Shown here: piece after piece, positions 9,971-19,352 of the stretch
Layout of the letters: each line of letters starts with the position of its first letter
Position numbering within the stretch: the first letter of the stretch is position 1
Source: Perognathus longimembris pacificus
Taxonomy: Eukaryota; Chordata; Mammalia; Rodentia; Heteromyidae
Reading direction: 5' to 3'
NCBI RefSeq assembly: GCF_023159225.1
Contig: NC_063162.1
Location: 93,018,880-93,082,879 of the forward strand
Length of the DNA: 64,000 bases
Notes under the pieces: generated by a model
The model's database searches: none
What the model was told of the DNA's origin: nothing
What the model saw: only the letters and a program-made list of their open reading frames with translations
Program-made: the position numbers and the translations under genes

Positions 9971-12900
9971 GTAAGAAGACATTTTCAGTAATATCTAAAA
10001 TGAACCTTTAAAGTCAGGTACCATATATTGACCCCTTTTCCAAAGTCCTTTAATCACATATGGTCTAATAAATAATGAAAAAATAATTTCTCTCAGAAAT
10101 AGATACTGAAAAGTCTGGTCATTTGTCAGTTTTTGTTGTGGTAGTTTTAAAGTTCATTTAAAACATATTTAAAATGAGGGAAGTTAATACTTTATGTACC
10201 TTTTTAGAATTATTCCATTTCTTATTGTGCAGTGCTATAAGTTGCTTAGCAAATAAGTAAGTACTATGTGCAAATGAGCTGTGCTAGTAGTATTTAGAAA
10301 ACATGAAGTCAGTTTTGTTCTGATTCACTTATGGAGGCCTTTGTTCAGTTTATTAAGCCTTTTCGCATACTGTTGAGGATTTCTTTTTTTTTTTTCATTT
10401 CTTTTTTGTCAAAGTGATGTACAGAGGGGTTACAATTTCATATGTAAGACAGTACGTACAAGTTGGATAAGAAATGTATGCACTGTTGAGAGTTTCTATG
10501 GTGAGAAAGACGATTATACTTGTGTTCTTGATTGTGCTAGTAGTTGGTCTTCAAGTTATTTAACCTTTCTTAGCTTTAAAGAGGTTGCTCCCTCTGTGTT
10601 CTAGCATTCTCCTCACTATGTCAATATTCCTGGAGAAACAACATCTTAACAGTGGAAAGGTTTATTTTGGCTAACAGCTTCTGTCTTACTGGATCATGGT
10701 GTGTAGGGATAGTGGGGAGCTAGAGCAGAACAGTCAAGAAAGCAGAGAGAAGTGGGGAGGGAAAAAGGGGGGAAGATACAGACAGACCCACAGATTAGGG
10801 GAAGGGTATCTTTGCTGTGCTAGCCTTCTCCTTTTTCATGTTTTTATCCCAGCCCTACACTTTGGGATGATCCACTCCCCCAGCTTTCCCCTTTGCCTTA
10901 GTTCTTTCTGGGAAACAACCTCAGAGCATAAGCAAAGGTCTGGTTTCCTAATCTCCAGGCATTTCTCTGTCCAGTGAAGCTGACAATAAAGGTAAACATC
11001 TCAACTTAAGACTGAAATTCAGTCAGTTTTTTTTCTTTTAATGAAAACAATCTGAGTAATTAAATAAATGTCCAAAGTTTGATTTCTTTCAAATTTTAGA
11101 TTGATGCAAAAAGATAAGTCAAATGCTAATGCTTGCTTTGGTTTATTGTTTTGGTCTTTCACAGTTGAGTGTGTTTACTTTTGCTCTTTTTAAAAATCCT
11201 AGGTGCCTCCTTTAATTACAAAGGCTGATTCAGATCCTGAACATTGTCGAGTATCAGCTCAACTTGATGATAATGTGAGTTAATTTTATTGTTGGTAATA
11301 TGTATAATAGTTGTATAATATATAATAGTTGTAATTCAAATCATGCTTGCCAGATCTTCTTGACTTTTTACTAAATATGGTATGTACGTGTGTCATTAAT
11401 ATATACACACTTTATTAGGTAAGCTGGATAAATTGTTAACACTGAATTGACAAAACAGAAAATGACCAGTGCTCAAGGAAGCTCTTTCTTCACTCTTTCC
11501 ATGCATGACCCTGTCCCCCACCAAGTATGATCACTGTCCTAATTTTTATTCTGCGTTAGTGCTTTATATTAGTAAAACTGTAAAGTGTACTAAGTCTGGC
11601 TCTCTTTGCTCAACAGTGATACATATGTACAATGCCTGGGATACTGAGTACGTTTATTGGAACTAGGGAAGGGGAACATCAAAATGGAGAGACAAAGTGT
11701 AAAAGGCAAACCAATGCAACAGCAATACTTACAGAACTATATATTTTAAACCAACTGTACAACTCATGGGGATGGTGGGGAGGAGAAAAATGAGGGAAGA
11801 GGTAAAAAGTTTGATATAACAAGAAATGTACTCACTGCCTTACATATGAAACTGTAACCCCTCTGCACATCACTTTGACAATAAATAAATTAATAAAAAT
11901 ATGTATTTTCTTTTCTTCTAGTAGTTATACAAAGGAGCTGCCATTCAACAGAGCAGTTTATCACTACAGTGCTTCTTGATCAGTGTCAATCCTTTTACTA
12001 TTCTTACCCACCTCTCCCACCCCACCCCTTTACACATTGAAAAAATTTTTAGGTTATGTACTGAGTAAGAACACTTTATACTTATGAAAAATGAACAGTA
12101 AACAGCAGAGGATGCATTATTTACATCATCAAACCAATACATAGTTCAGCTTCTCTAAGAGGAGAGCAAAATCATTTTTCCTTAGACTGTCATAAGCACA
12201 CAAAAAAAACTACAATTTTAGAGCTATTAGAAATATTTTTCTAAATTAGAAGGAAATGCCATTCTGAATATCATAATGCAATAGTTTTAAAAATATAATT
12301 TTACTATTATTACTAAGATATTGTACAGAGGACTTACCATTTCATAAGTCAGATGATAAGTACATTTCTTTTGTTGACAGTGTCATCTCTTTCTTTGCTT
12401 TCCCTCAGTTTCCTCCTCCCATCCTTGTGCACAAGTTGCAAAGTTCATTTTTTACATTTTAACATGCCTGCATTTGTTCACCCTTTCTCCCTCCCTTTCT
12501 GTGCGTCCCTCTATATGTTATATTCCTCCTAAAGAGACCCCGCCCCCACCCCAAAAAGCACCAAAACCCAAAACAAACTTCACCACCACCACCACCACCA
12601 ACAACAAGAAAATCCTATGTTTCTTTTTCCTGGAATTCATTTCAATAAATAGTATTTTAAATGTTCAGAAAAGTTATGCCTTTGAGTTACTTTCCTGTGC
12701 GTAGATACTTAGAGTCCTATATAAGTTATGTCAAGTTGTATTTTGGATCTAGCTTCAACATATGAGGGAAAACATGCACCATTTGTTTCTCTGAGCTTGG
12801 TTTACCTCGCTTAACATGATTTGGTCTAGGTCCATCCATTTACCTGCAAATGACATAATATTCTTTCTTATGAGTGAGTAAAATTCCATTATGTATATGT

Positions 12901-15900
12901 ACAACTTTTTTGATCCACTCATTTATTGTAGAGCATCTGGACTGTTTCTATAACTTGGCTATTGTATAACACAACAGTTTTATAAAAATAGCCTTATGTT
13001 GTAAATAGCTAACGCTAATAAATTAAATTTCTTTCTTTGGGTCTGGCTCACTTCACTTAGTATAATTTTTTTCCAAGTTCTTCCATTTCCTTACAAATGG
13101 GGCAATGCCATTCTTTCTGATAGAGGCATAAAATTCCATTGTGTACCACATTTTCCTGATCCGTTCGTCTACTGAAGAGCATCTGGATTGGTTCCATATT
13201 TTAGCTATGACAAATCGTGCTGCGATGAACATTGTTGTGCTGGTGGTTTTAGTGTGTTCTTCTTTGTGGTCTTTTGGGTAGATGCCCAAAAGTGGAGCTG
13301 CTGGGTCATAGGGGAGCTCTATGTTTAGCCTTCTGAGGAATCTCCATACTGCTTGCCAGAGTGGCTAAACCAGTTTACATTCCCACCAACAATGAAGTAG
13401 GGTTCCCTTTTAGCCACATCCCCTCCAACATTTGTTATTGTTAGTTTTCTTGATAAAGGACATTCTTACTGGGGTGAGGTGGAATCTCAATGTTGTTTTG
13501 ATTTGTATTTCTTTTATGGCCAGTGATGTAGAACAGTTTTTCATATGTCTTTTGGCCATTCTCATGTCCTTATCTGAGAAGTCTCTTTTTAAGTTTCTGT
13601 TGACAGGGCTGTTGGTTCTTTGAGGTTTTGTTTTGGAGGAATTTAATTTTTTTAGTTCTGCATATATTTTAGATATGAGGCATGATCTCTATGGTTTCCC
13701 TCATAGGGAATAATTAACACAGGTTTAGGCTAGTCACAGCAGAGGTTCACAAGAGCCTAATAGCTATGCCCTTATGAACGCATAAGATGATGCTAATTGA
13801 AATGAACTCCATGTTATGGAAATGAGTGTGATATCACTGCTGTAATTACTTTCAATATACCATGTGAAACCGTAGCTTCTTTTATTGATGATCGCTTGTA
13901 TCCCCTTCCTGTGGTTATCCCCGCACTATCACTGTATCTCATCTGAGTACTCTGGATACTGTACAAGAAATGTACCCATGGCCTAACGTATGTAACTGTA
14001 ACCCCTCTCTGTACATCACTTTGACAATAAATAATTATTAATTAAAAACAATTCTTTCTTTCCATATTTTGTCAGGTGGATGACAATATTCCACTTAGGG
14101 TCATGCTGCTTCTAATGGATGAAGTATTTGACTTAAAAGAGAGAAATCAGTGGTTGCGAAGAAATATCAAAAACCTACTTCAACAGCTGATTAGAGCCAC
14201 ATATGGTGATACTATTAATAGGTACCATTCTTTCCTTCATTTTTTTTTCTTGCATGGAATTTGACTAGCTTTTAACTTTTACTTCATGAAGTCTATTACT
14301 CAACCTTTATATGTAGACTTTGTTCTATTGTCTGGCCTACTTTTTTCTTTTTCAGGACTGAGGTTTGCACCAAGCTCTATCATTTGATTCACACTTCTAG
14401 CTTTTTTTTATGTTGCTTATTTTCAGGGTAGAGTCTTGTTTTCTGCCTAGTTCTGCCAAGGTTGTAATCCTCCTACTTGTCTTTTTCTGCATCACTGGGG
14501 GTGATGGAAACATGCCACTGAGCCCATCATTTGTGCGTCCCCCTGTATGTGGAATAACAGGTGCACACCACTGGGTCCAGCTGTTGAGTGAGATGGAGTC
14601 ATTATTATTTAATCAGGGAAACTGATGCCCCAATTCCAGCTCCCAAATAGCTTAAGCCACTTTGGGTCTTAGCCTGTGGGCTTTTTAAGATCATTAAAGA
14701 AGTCTCTTGCGCTCAGAGGCACTGTGTATGCTCTTGCTCCATGAAAGTAATTCACCTTTTACTATTTTAACTTTGTTTACTTTTAGAAAAATAGTTGACC
14801 ATGTTGATTGGATGACTTCACCAGAACAAGTAGCCGATTCAGTGAAACGTTTCAGGTATATCTTAAGACACAGTCACTTCTTTCAGGTAGTACAGAGTTT
14901 AGCATTGTTTTAACTAATTAACTTTCACTGCTTTTGTTTCTTTCCTGGACATAAAGTTGGTTTTAGTCATTATTGCTGAACAAAGACTTAGATGTTATAA
15001 TAAATATTTTTCCTAGGAGCCTGTTAATCTTTGTTTTGTAAAACCAGAATAGGATAAGTGTGAAAGGTTAAATGCTTAAGATAGGCTACATTTTATCAAA
15101 GTTCTATGACTTTAAGTTAATAAATGTTGTGGTCATAAATTAAGTGGCTAATTTGAGGGATTTGTATTTCTCAGTTATGTTTAGTAACCTGAATTTTAAG
15201 TGATGTTTTAGAATTTTGTGTATGCATGTCACAATAGTATGGTTAGTAATAAGATATCTGAACTTTTGAAAATGATACTGATTAAGCAGCATTGATAAAT
15301 TAATTCATATGTTCATGCTGTTAAAATATTAAGCCCTTCCTCTGTGTCTAGCACTCTGAGGAGAGATAAAATATCTTTCCTCCAGAAGGCACAGACAATA
15401 GATAAATAAATTCTTTTATGAAAGTAAAGATAAGCAGTACGTGAAAACTCATGACATTATATAGTTGAAAGTAGGGAAAGGAAATTATCAGTATTGAACA
15501 ATAGCTGTGTATTTATATATACTTTCTGAATTTATCCTGTTTTATAAGGTAGTTGCTTTTGCCTCTTATTTTGTAATGAATATTGATGATTAAGCAGGAA
15601 AGTAACTTTTCCGTAATCTCTCATGATGGAACAAGAAGATTTTCTACTCTAAAGTGAAGCTTCTCCCTATGTCCATACTGTTTCTAAAAGTTGGTTTTAA
15701 TACCTGCACATATTTAGTGTATGTAGATGATGTTCTCCAATACTGGAGTTTCAACTCAGGGCTTTGTGATTTGTAGTCAAGTGCTTTGCTACTTGAGCTG
15801 TATCTCCAGACCTTTTGCTTTCATTGGTTTTCAGGTAGGTCAGATTGTGATCCTTCTGCCTACAGGAATTTACCAGTGCTTGTTACTTGAGTTAAAATCT

Positions 15901-18900
15901 TGTAACTTTTTTCTTGGATTGTTAGTGGACTTTGGTCTTCCTATCTCTACTTCCCAAGTAGTTAGGATTATAAACACTAGCTAGTGCCTAACAACTAGCC
16001 CACACCCAGTTATGAATAAGTTCTTCCTTAGAAGTTGTTCCTAGCTTTAGTTATATTTTGAATCAGTTGGAGATCTTTACCAGTGCTTGGATCCATTCTC
16101 CAGAGATACATGTCTTAGTCAGGTAGAAAGCCTGGGCAATTAAGAGATTTTAAAATTTCCAGTGTTTTTCAGTGCAAGATTGAGATTATTTGCTTGGGAA
16201 TCTCCCTTTCTCAGAACAATTATCCAGATCGAAGCATAGATGCTGGGCTAAGTTCTTGCCTTTGTGCATGCTACACATAGAGGAACAGTAATCAAGCACA
16301 CTATGAAAGTAAAGGAGAATGGGTTGTGTATGTAAACACCATTGTACTCAATCCATGTGTAAGAATTTCTTCTGTTGCCTTATAACAATTACAAGGGAAG
16401 TAGAATGGCACAGCTAAGAGATGTGGGTTGTAGGGATGCAAGACAGCAGTTCCCCATTTTTGAGTTTTAATGGTTTCAATATATTTGTTCTTTTGTTTAT
16501 TCCATTTATTGTCTTTATTACTGTTTATATACTCTATTGAGCAAGATGTAATCTGTTATTTTTCTTGTATATAATCTTTCATGCCTAAAATCAAATCATG
16601 TACTTAGTTCATGTTTATTGAATGTCATTATGCCTATGTAAAACTTTAGAAATACTTGTCTTTCTGTTTATATTTGTGTTTTCCATAGAAATTTGGGATA
16701 ATTTTATCGACTTGTGTCATTAGAAAATGAAAATGCTTACGAAATTTATTCAATCTTCTTAGAGATGCATTTTGGCCAAATGGCATTTTAGCAGAGACTG
16801 TTCCATGCAGGGATAAAGCTATTCGAATGAGAACAAGAATTGCAGGAAAAACTAAATTATTCGCCATCATGCCAGGTGAGTGGATATACTTCGTGTAGAG
16901 CTTATTTATTTGTGGCTCTTTCTAATTCATGAAGAAAACTACTGTTTGATGGCTGACTATATGCTACACATATATTCTAACTAACCCTTGTGACAGTCAA
17001 ATGAAGTGATTTGTGTGTGAGGAAGCAGAAGCTGGGAGTGACTGTCCCAAGATTGATGGGATTCTGCCTCACATTCGAGTGACTAGAAAGCTTATTCTTT
17101 TGACTACTTTGCCTTGTTGCTTTGAAACATCTGGAGAATTAAATTATTAAATAAAGATACTGTGTGGCTGGGAACTGGTGGCTCATGTCTGTAATCCTGC
17201 TTAGGAGGCTGAGATCTGAGGATTGGGTTTAAAGCAGGAAATTCCTTGAGACTCTTACCTCCAATTAGCCACCAAAAAAAGACGGAAGTGGAGTAGTGAC
17301 TGAAGTAGTAGTTCTGTCTTGAGCAAAAAAGCTCAAGGACAGCACCCAGGCCCTAAGTTCAAGCCCTAGGACCAGCACACAAAAAATAAATAAATAATAA
17401 ATCATATAGCAGACAAATGGTCTATAGAAAGAAGATTTAGTAGGAATTTTCAGTATCAATGTTCTACTTACAGAACAAGAGCCCATATACATCTGTAATG
17501 GTCATGTTTCTGTCACTTAAGTTAGAGATCTGAGAGAAGATTGGGCTAATGATATAAACAAGATAACATTGGAAAAAAATTTAGAATCTGTATTATTTAC
17601 TGTTAAAATAAATCAGGTTATACTATAAGATTAAGTTAAGCAGCTGGACAAAATCTTACTTCACTTAGCAAATATTTATTAAAAGTTAATCATATTTTAG
17701 ATACTTTTTTAGCATGTTTCTTTGTCTTCTTGAAGTTTACATTTGGGAAGGAAAGACAAACACAAGTAAATAAAAAATAGCATATGTCAAATAGTAGAAA
17801 GTGCCAGGGAACAGAGAGGCAGTGTCAGGTGAGTTGCAGTTGAAGATAGGATGGCCAGGGAGCGCCTCACTAAAAAGATGACACTTTTGTGAACATGTGA
17901 AGGAAAAGAGGGTAATATAACATTATGATTTATATACCAGTCCCATGCCTGCTTTTTTAGTAAATTTGCAAATTTGCTTTAAGTTATATTGAATACATAT
18001 CTATATATAGACCTATAGAAACTTGTATATTTCTTTCTAAAGCATCACAGTGTTTGTTACTAGAGTGCTGATGGTAAATACTTCTAGAGTAACCATATAT
18101 AGTGACCCAGCACTATTCTCCTGTACTGACTTGATGCTGTCTGTGGCCAGCTTATTGTGTCATAGTCATAGCATTATCTTTACTACTCCACTCTTTACTC
18201 TCTATTACAGAAATTCTAAAATGTAGCCAAGTTTTCCTACCTGTATGTTTAAACTACATGGCTTTTGCATTTACTGCTCATTTGTCTGTTGATGGCTAGT
18301 CCTGTCTTAGTACCAATGACTGTAGTAGAAAAGTCCAGTACAGTTTTCATTTTCATGAGGGAAACCTTTCATCATATCTCAATATAAATGTGTGTGTGTA
18401 TGTATGTATGTATGTATGTATGTATGTATGTATGGTATGTACGTACTGGATCTGGGCTTGAATTCAGGTCCTGGGCACTATCCTTGAGCTTTTCTGCTCT
18501 ATGCTAGCACTCTACCACTTGAGCTACACTTCCATTTCCAGCTTTGGTGGTTAATTAAAGAGTTTCACAGTCTTTCTTAGCCCTGGATGGCTTTAAACCA
18601 GCATTCTCAGATCCTGAGTAGCTAGGAGCTAGGATTATAGGCATGAGCCTTTGACACCTGGCAAGTTCTTATACATTTGTTTGTTTGTTTGTTTGTCTTG
18701 GTATGTATGTATGTATGTATGTATGTATGTATGTATGTATGTATGTACGTACGTACTGGTCATGGGGCTTGAACTCAGAGCCTGGCACTGTCACTGAGCT
18801 TTTGTGCTCAAGGCTGGCACTCTACCAGTTCGAGCCACAGCTCCATTTTTTGGTCAGGATTGTGAATGTTATTTGAAATATCTGAGCCTGGATGTTAACT

Positions 18901-19352
18901 GTGCTGTGCAACATTGATTTTCATTGCCTATTCTGTAATTGAATGGTAGATACATGCATACAATGGAGACAGGCATACCTTTTTAAGTGTCAGTTATAGT
19001 ATATAGATAAAACTTAACTACATGTCTGCTATTTATCAGTTAGTCTTCTGTATGGCTTTCTTTGTCTGAGTGATGAATTATGTGTATTTTTCTTCTCTAT
19101 TTAGATGAACTGAAGCACATTATTGGAGCTGAGACAACACGGAAAGGTATTCTTCGTGTTTTTGAAATGTTTCAGCACAATCAATTAAATAGGAGAATGG
19201 TTTATGTCTTCTTGGAAGGCTTTTTAGAAACCTTATTTCCACAGTATAAATTTCGTGAACTTTTCAACAAACTGCATTCACGGTCAAAGCAGATGCAAAA
19301 ATACAAACAGAAACTTCAAACTACTCAAGCGCCTTCTTTACAGAAAAGGTGA
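9809..19352 (+). CDS. SNX13: SNX13 (sorting nexin 13), 3' six coding exons, spliced
   Basis: The six exons below join without a frame break into 810 coding bases: 269 residues and TGA. I recognise the protein as the C-terminal part of sorting nexin 13 (RGS-PX1), from the [20 protein letters not shown] stretch, the [20 protein letters not shown] stretch and the end TQAPSLQKR. The family order is membrane anchor, PXA, RGS, PX, then the sorting-nexin C-terminal domain. Only the linker after PX (about the first 78 residues here) and the C-terminal domain are in the window; full SNX13 is roughly 960 residues, so about 28 percent is seen. SNX13 is an ER/endosome-associated protein linked to lipid and cholesterol traffic at organelle contacts and reported as a G-alpha-s GAP; those roles come from family knowledge. 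All five introns have GT and AG ends. No stop or frameshift is seen, so the gene looks functional. SNX14, SNX19 and SNX25 are the related alternatives; the C-terminus favours SNX13. Confidence 0.93.
10385..10481 (-). mobile_element. Very short LINE-1 3' insertion
   Basis: Only about 97 bases of LINE-1 3' UTR, reversed: T tract, TTTTTTGTCAAAGTGATGTAC, AGAGGGGTTACAATTTCATA, AAGTTGGATAAGAAATGT. Flanks ACTGTTGAGGATTTCT (10369-10384) and ACTGTTGAGAGTTTCT (10482-10497) are a target duplication with two changed bases. Confidence 0.85.
10560..11000. repeat. Possible old dispersed repeat, unclassified
   Basis: The stretch with AGGTTTATTTTGGCTAACAG, the GGGAGGGAAAAAGGGGGGAAG purine tract and CTTTCTGGGAAACAACCTCA has the flavour of an old LTR-type interspersed repeat. 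The family is not recognised. The 93-codon open frame in it is not a gene as far as I can tell. Confidence 0.25.
11203..11274 (+). CDS. SNX13: SNX13 coding exon 2 of 6 in window
   Basis: This is a small exon of 72 bases, 24 codons, phase 0 at both ends, encoding [20 protein letters not shown] then LDDN. The acceptor is CCTAG at 11198-11202; the donor is AAT|GTGAGT at 11275. Its length is a multiple of three with phase 0 on both sides, so skipping it would leave the frame intact. The encoded acidic and proline-bearing linker precedes the C-terminal domain. Confidence 0.92.
11630..11907 (+). mobile_element. LINE-1 3' UTR fragment
   Basis: Sense to SNX13: TTTATTGGAACTAGGGAAGG, ATCAAAATGGAGAGACAAAG, AACCAACTGTACAACTCATGG, GAAACTGTAACCCCTCTGCA, CACTTTGACAATAAATAAA. 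No ORF2 part. Confidence 0.8.
12280..13000 (-). mobile_element. Older LINE-1 3' end
   Basis: Reversed: starts at the tail complement (AAATATAATTTTACTATTATT), has CTCCCTTTCTGTGCGTCCCT, the C-rich and CACCACCACC stretch at 12538-12600, AAGTTATGCCTTTGAGTTAC, then GATCCACTCATTTATTGTAG from the end of ORF2. The younger LINE-1 at 13032 begins right after it. Confidence 0.65.
13032..13680 (-). mobile_element. LINE-1, inverted 5' segment (twin-priming type)
   Basis: Reversed ORF2 3' region. The minus strand reads, from 13680 down, through blocks equivalent to HLTPVRM.., [14 protein letters not shown] (frame open 13289-13053), [18 protein letters not shown] and [10 protein letters not shown], ending at 13032 with the complement of GCCAGACCCAAAGAAA. 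The element then continues forward from 13681 at exactly the next consensus position (CATGATCTCTATGG; CATGGACTCTATGG in the 4.2-kb copy). Such inversion with adjoining breakpoints is the mark of twin priming. Confidence 0.88.
13681..14046 (+). mobile_element. LINE-1, direct 3' segment ending beside an SNX13 exon
   Basis: Direct 3' UTR: GGTTTCCCTCATAGGGAATA, TATGCCCTTATGAACGCATA, GAACTCCATGTTATGGAAAT, GTAACTGTAACCCCTCTCTG, CACTTTGACAATAAATAA. An internal gap of roughly 200 bases exists relative to the 4.5-4.7 kb copy (TGGATACTG jumps to TACAAGAAATG). It ends about 30 bases before the acceptor at 14075. A sense AATAAA lies at 14026-14031. Confidence 0.9.
14076..14221 (+). CDS. SNX13: SNX13 coding exon 3 of 6 in window
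   Basis: This exon has 146 bases (48 codons plus 2 bases). It starts [20 protein letters not shown], the beginning of the sorting-nexin C-terminal domain, and ends TINR with the arginine codon split AG|A. The acceptor is TTTTGTCAG at 14067-14075; the donor is AATAG|GTACCA at 14222. GTG is the first codon. A LINE-1 3' end stops only about 30 bases upstream of this acceptor (see 13032-14046), which is unusual for a constitutive coding exon. Confidence 0.93.
14350..14595 (-). mobile_element. Degraded SINE (B1-Geo-like)
   Basis: TTTTTCAGGACTGAGGTTTGCA at the left and AATAACAGGTGCACACCACTG at the right fit a reversed, strongly diverged B1-type element between two SNX13 exons. Confidence 0.4.
14787..14855 (+). 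CDS. SNX13: SNX13 coding exon 4 of 6 in window
   Basis: This exon has 69 bases. Its first base completes the arginine split from the previous exon, followed by [22 protein letters not shown] and two bases of the next arginine. The acceptor is TTTTAG at 14781-14786; the donor is TTCAG|GTATAT at 14856. It belongs to the helical sorting-nexin C-terminal domain. The intron before it is short, about 565 bases, and holds one degraded SINE. Confidence 0.93.
14860..15730. other. Intron stretch without recognised feature
   Basis: AT-rich SNX13 intron. A block at 15325-15420 (CCTCTGTGTCTAGCACT, GGCACAGACAATAGATAAATA) may be a very old mammalian repeat; nothing else is seen. Confidence 0.5.
15733..15995 (-). 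mobile_element. Degraded B1-Geo SINE
   Basis: Reversed: CAATACTGGAGTTTCAACTC, GTGCTTTGCTACTTGAGCTG, TTCCCAAGTAGTTAGGATTAT. Diverged, in an SNX13 intron. Confidence 0.55.
16050..16190 (+). mobile_element. Possible hAT-type (MER5-like) relic
   Basis: GAATCAGTTGGAGATCTTTA, CCATTCTCCAGAGATACATG and AGAAAGCCTGGGCAAT fit, loosely, the common mammalian non-autonomous hAT repeat with 'agaatcacctgg..' and 'gcctgggcat'. Weak. Confidence 0.35.
16763..16875 (+). CDS. SNX13: SNX13 coding exon 5 of 6 in window
   Basis: This exon has 113 bases. It completes the split arginine, continues [20 protein letters not shown], then a basic stretch and LFAIMP, and leaves one base of an aspartate codon. The acceptor is TCTTCTTAG at 16754-16762. 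Another AG dinucleotide two bases further in would break the frame. The donor is CCAG|GTGAGT at 16876. It carries the conserved WPNG element of the C-terminal domain. Confidence 0.93.
16950..17100 (-). mobile_element. MIR fragment
   Basis: Reversed MIR order: GACTATATGCTACACATAT, CTAACCCTTGTGACAGTCAA, GAGGAAGCAGAAGCTGGGAG, TGACTGTCCCAAG. Just after SNX13 exon 16763-16875. Confidence 0.55.
17163..17395 (+). mobile_element. B1-Geo SINE
   Basis: Forward: GGCTGGGAACTGGTGGCTCA, GAGGCTGAGATCTGAGGATT, CTTACCTCCAATTAGCCACC, AGGCCCTAAGTTCAAGCCCT, (AAAT)n tail. A good example of the composite family. Confidence 0.85.
17640..17900 (+). repeat. Ancient mammalian interspersed repeat, unclassified
   Basis: AAATATTTATTAAAAGTTAA, 'tcttgaagtttacatttggg', GACAAACACAAGTAAATAAA, AGTGCCAGGGAACAGAGAGG and GCCAGGGAGCGCCTCACTAA follow the order of a common ancient repeat that I cannot name with certainty. 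Confidence 0.35.
18391..18438. repeat. (TATG)n microsatellite at a SINE tail
   Basis: About ten TATG units, ending GGTATGTACGTACTGG, directly beside a reversed SINE. Confidence 0.9.
18445..18662 (-). mobile_element. B1-Geo SINE
   Basis: Reversed: ATCTGGGCTTGAATTCAGGT, TGCTAGCACTCTACCACTTG, TTCCAGCTTTGGTGGTTAAT, TGAGTAGCTAGGAGCTAGGA (a small internal duplication), GACACCTGGC. Confidence 0.8.
18674..18756. repeat. (GTTT)n(GTAT)n microsatellite
   Basis: GTTT units followed by about thirteen GTAT units and ACGTACGTACTGG. It resembles the neighbouring tract at 18391, also beside a SINE. Confidence 0.9.
18757..18855 (-). mobile_element. B1-Geo SINE, Geo half only
   Basis: Reversed, 5'-truncated: TCATGGGGCTTGAACTCAGA, TGTGCTCAAGGCTGGCACTC, GAGCCACAGCTCCATTTTTT. 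Confidence 0.7.
19105..19352 (+). CDS. SNX13: SNX13 terminal coding exon
   Basis: The coding part is 248 bases: it completes aspartate, continues [20 protein letters not shown], runs through [20 protein letters not shown], and ends TQAPSLQKR followed by TGA at 19350-19352. The acceptor is TCTATTTAG at 19096-19104. This is the last part of the sorting-nexin C-terminal domain and a basic, glutamine-rich tail. The exon continues into the 3' UTR. Confidence 0.94.

Noticed and set aside
13053..13289. Minus-strand frame with protein-like sequence
   Set aside because: LINE-1 ORF2 within the inverted segment; stops and frame breaks surround it.
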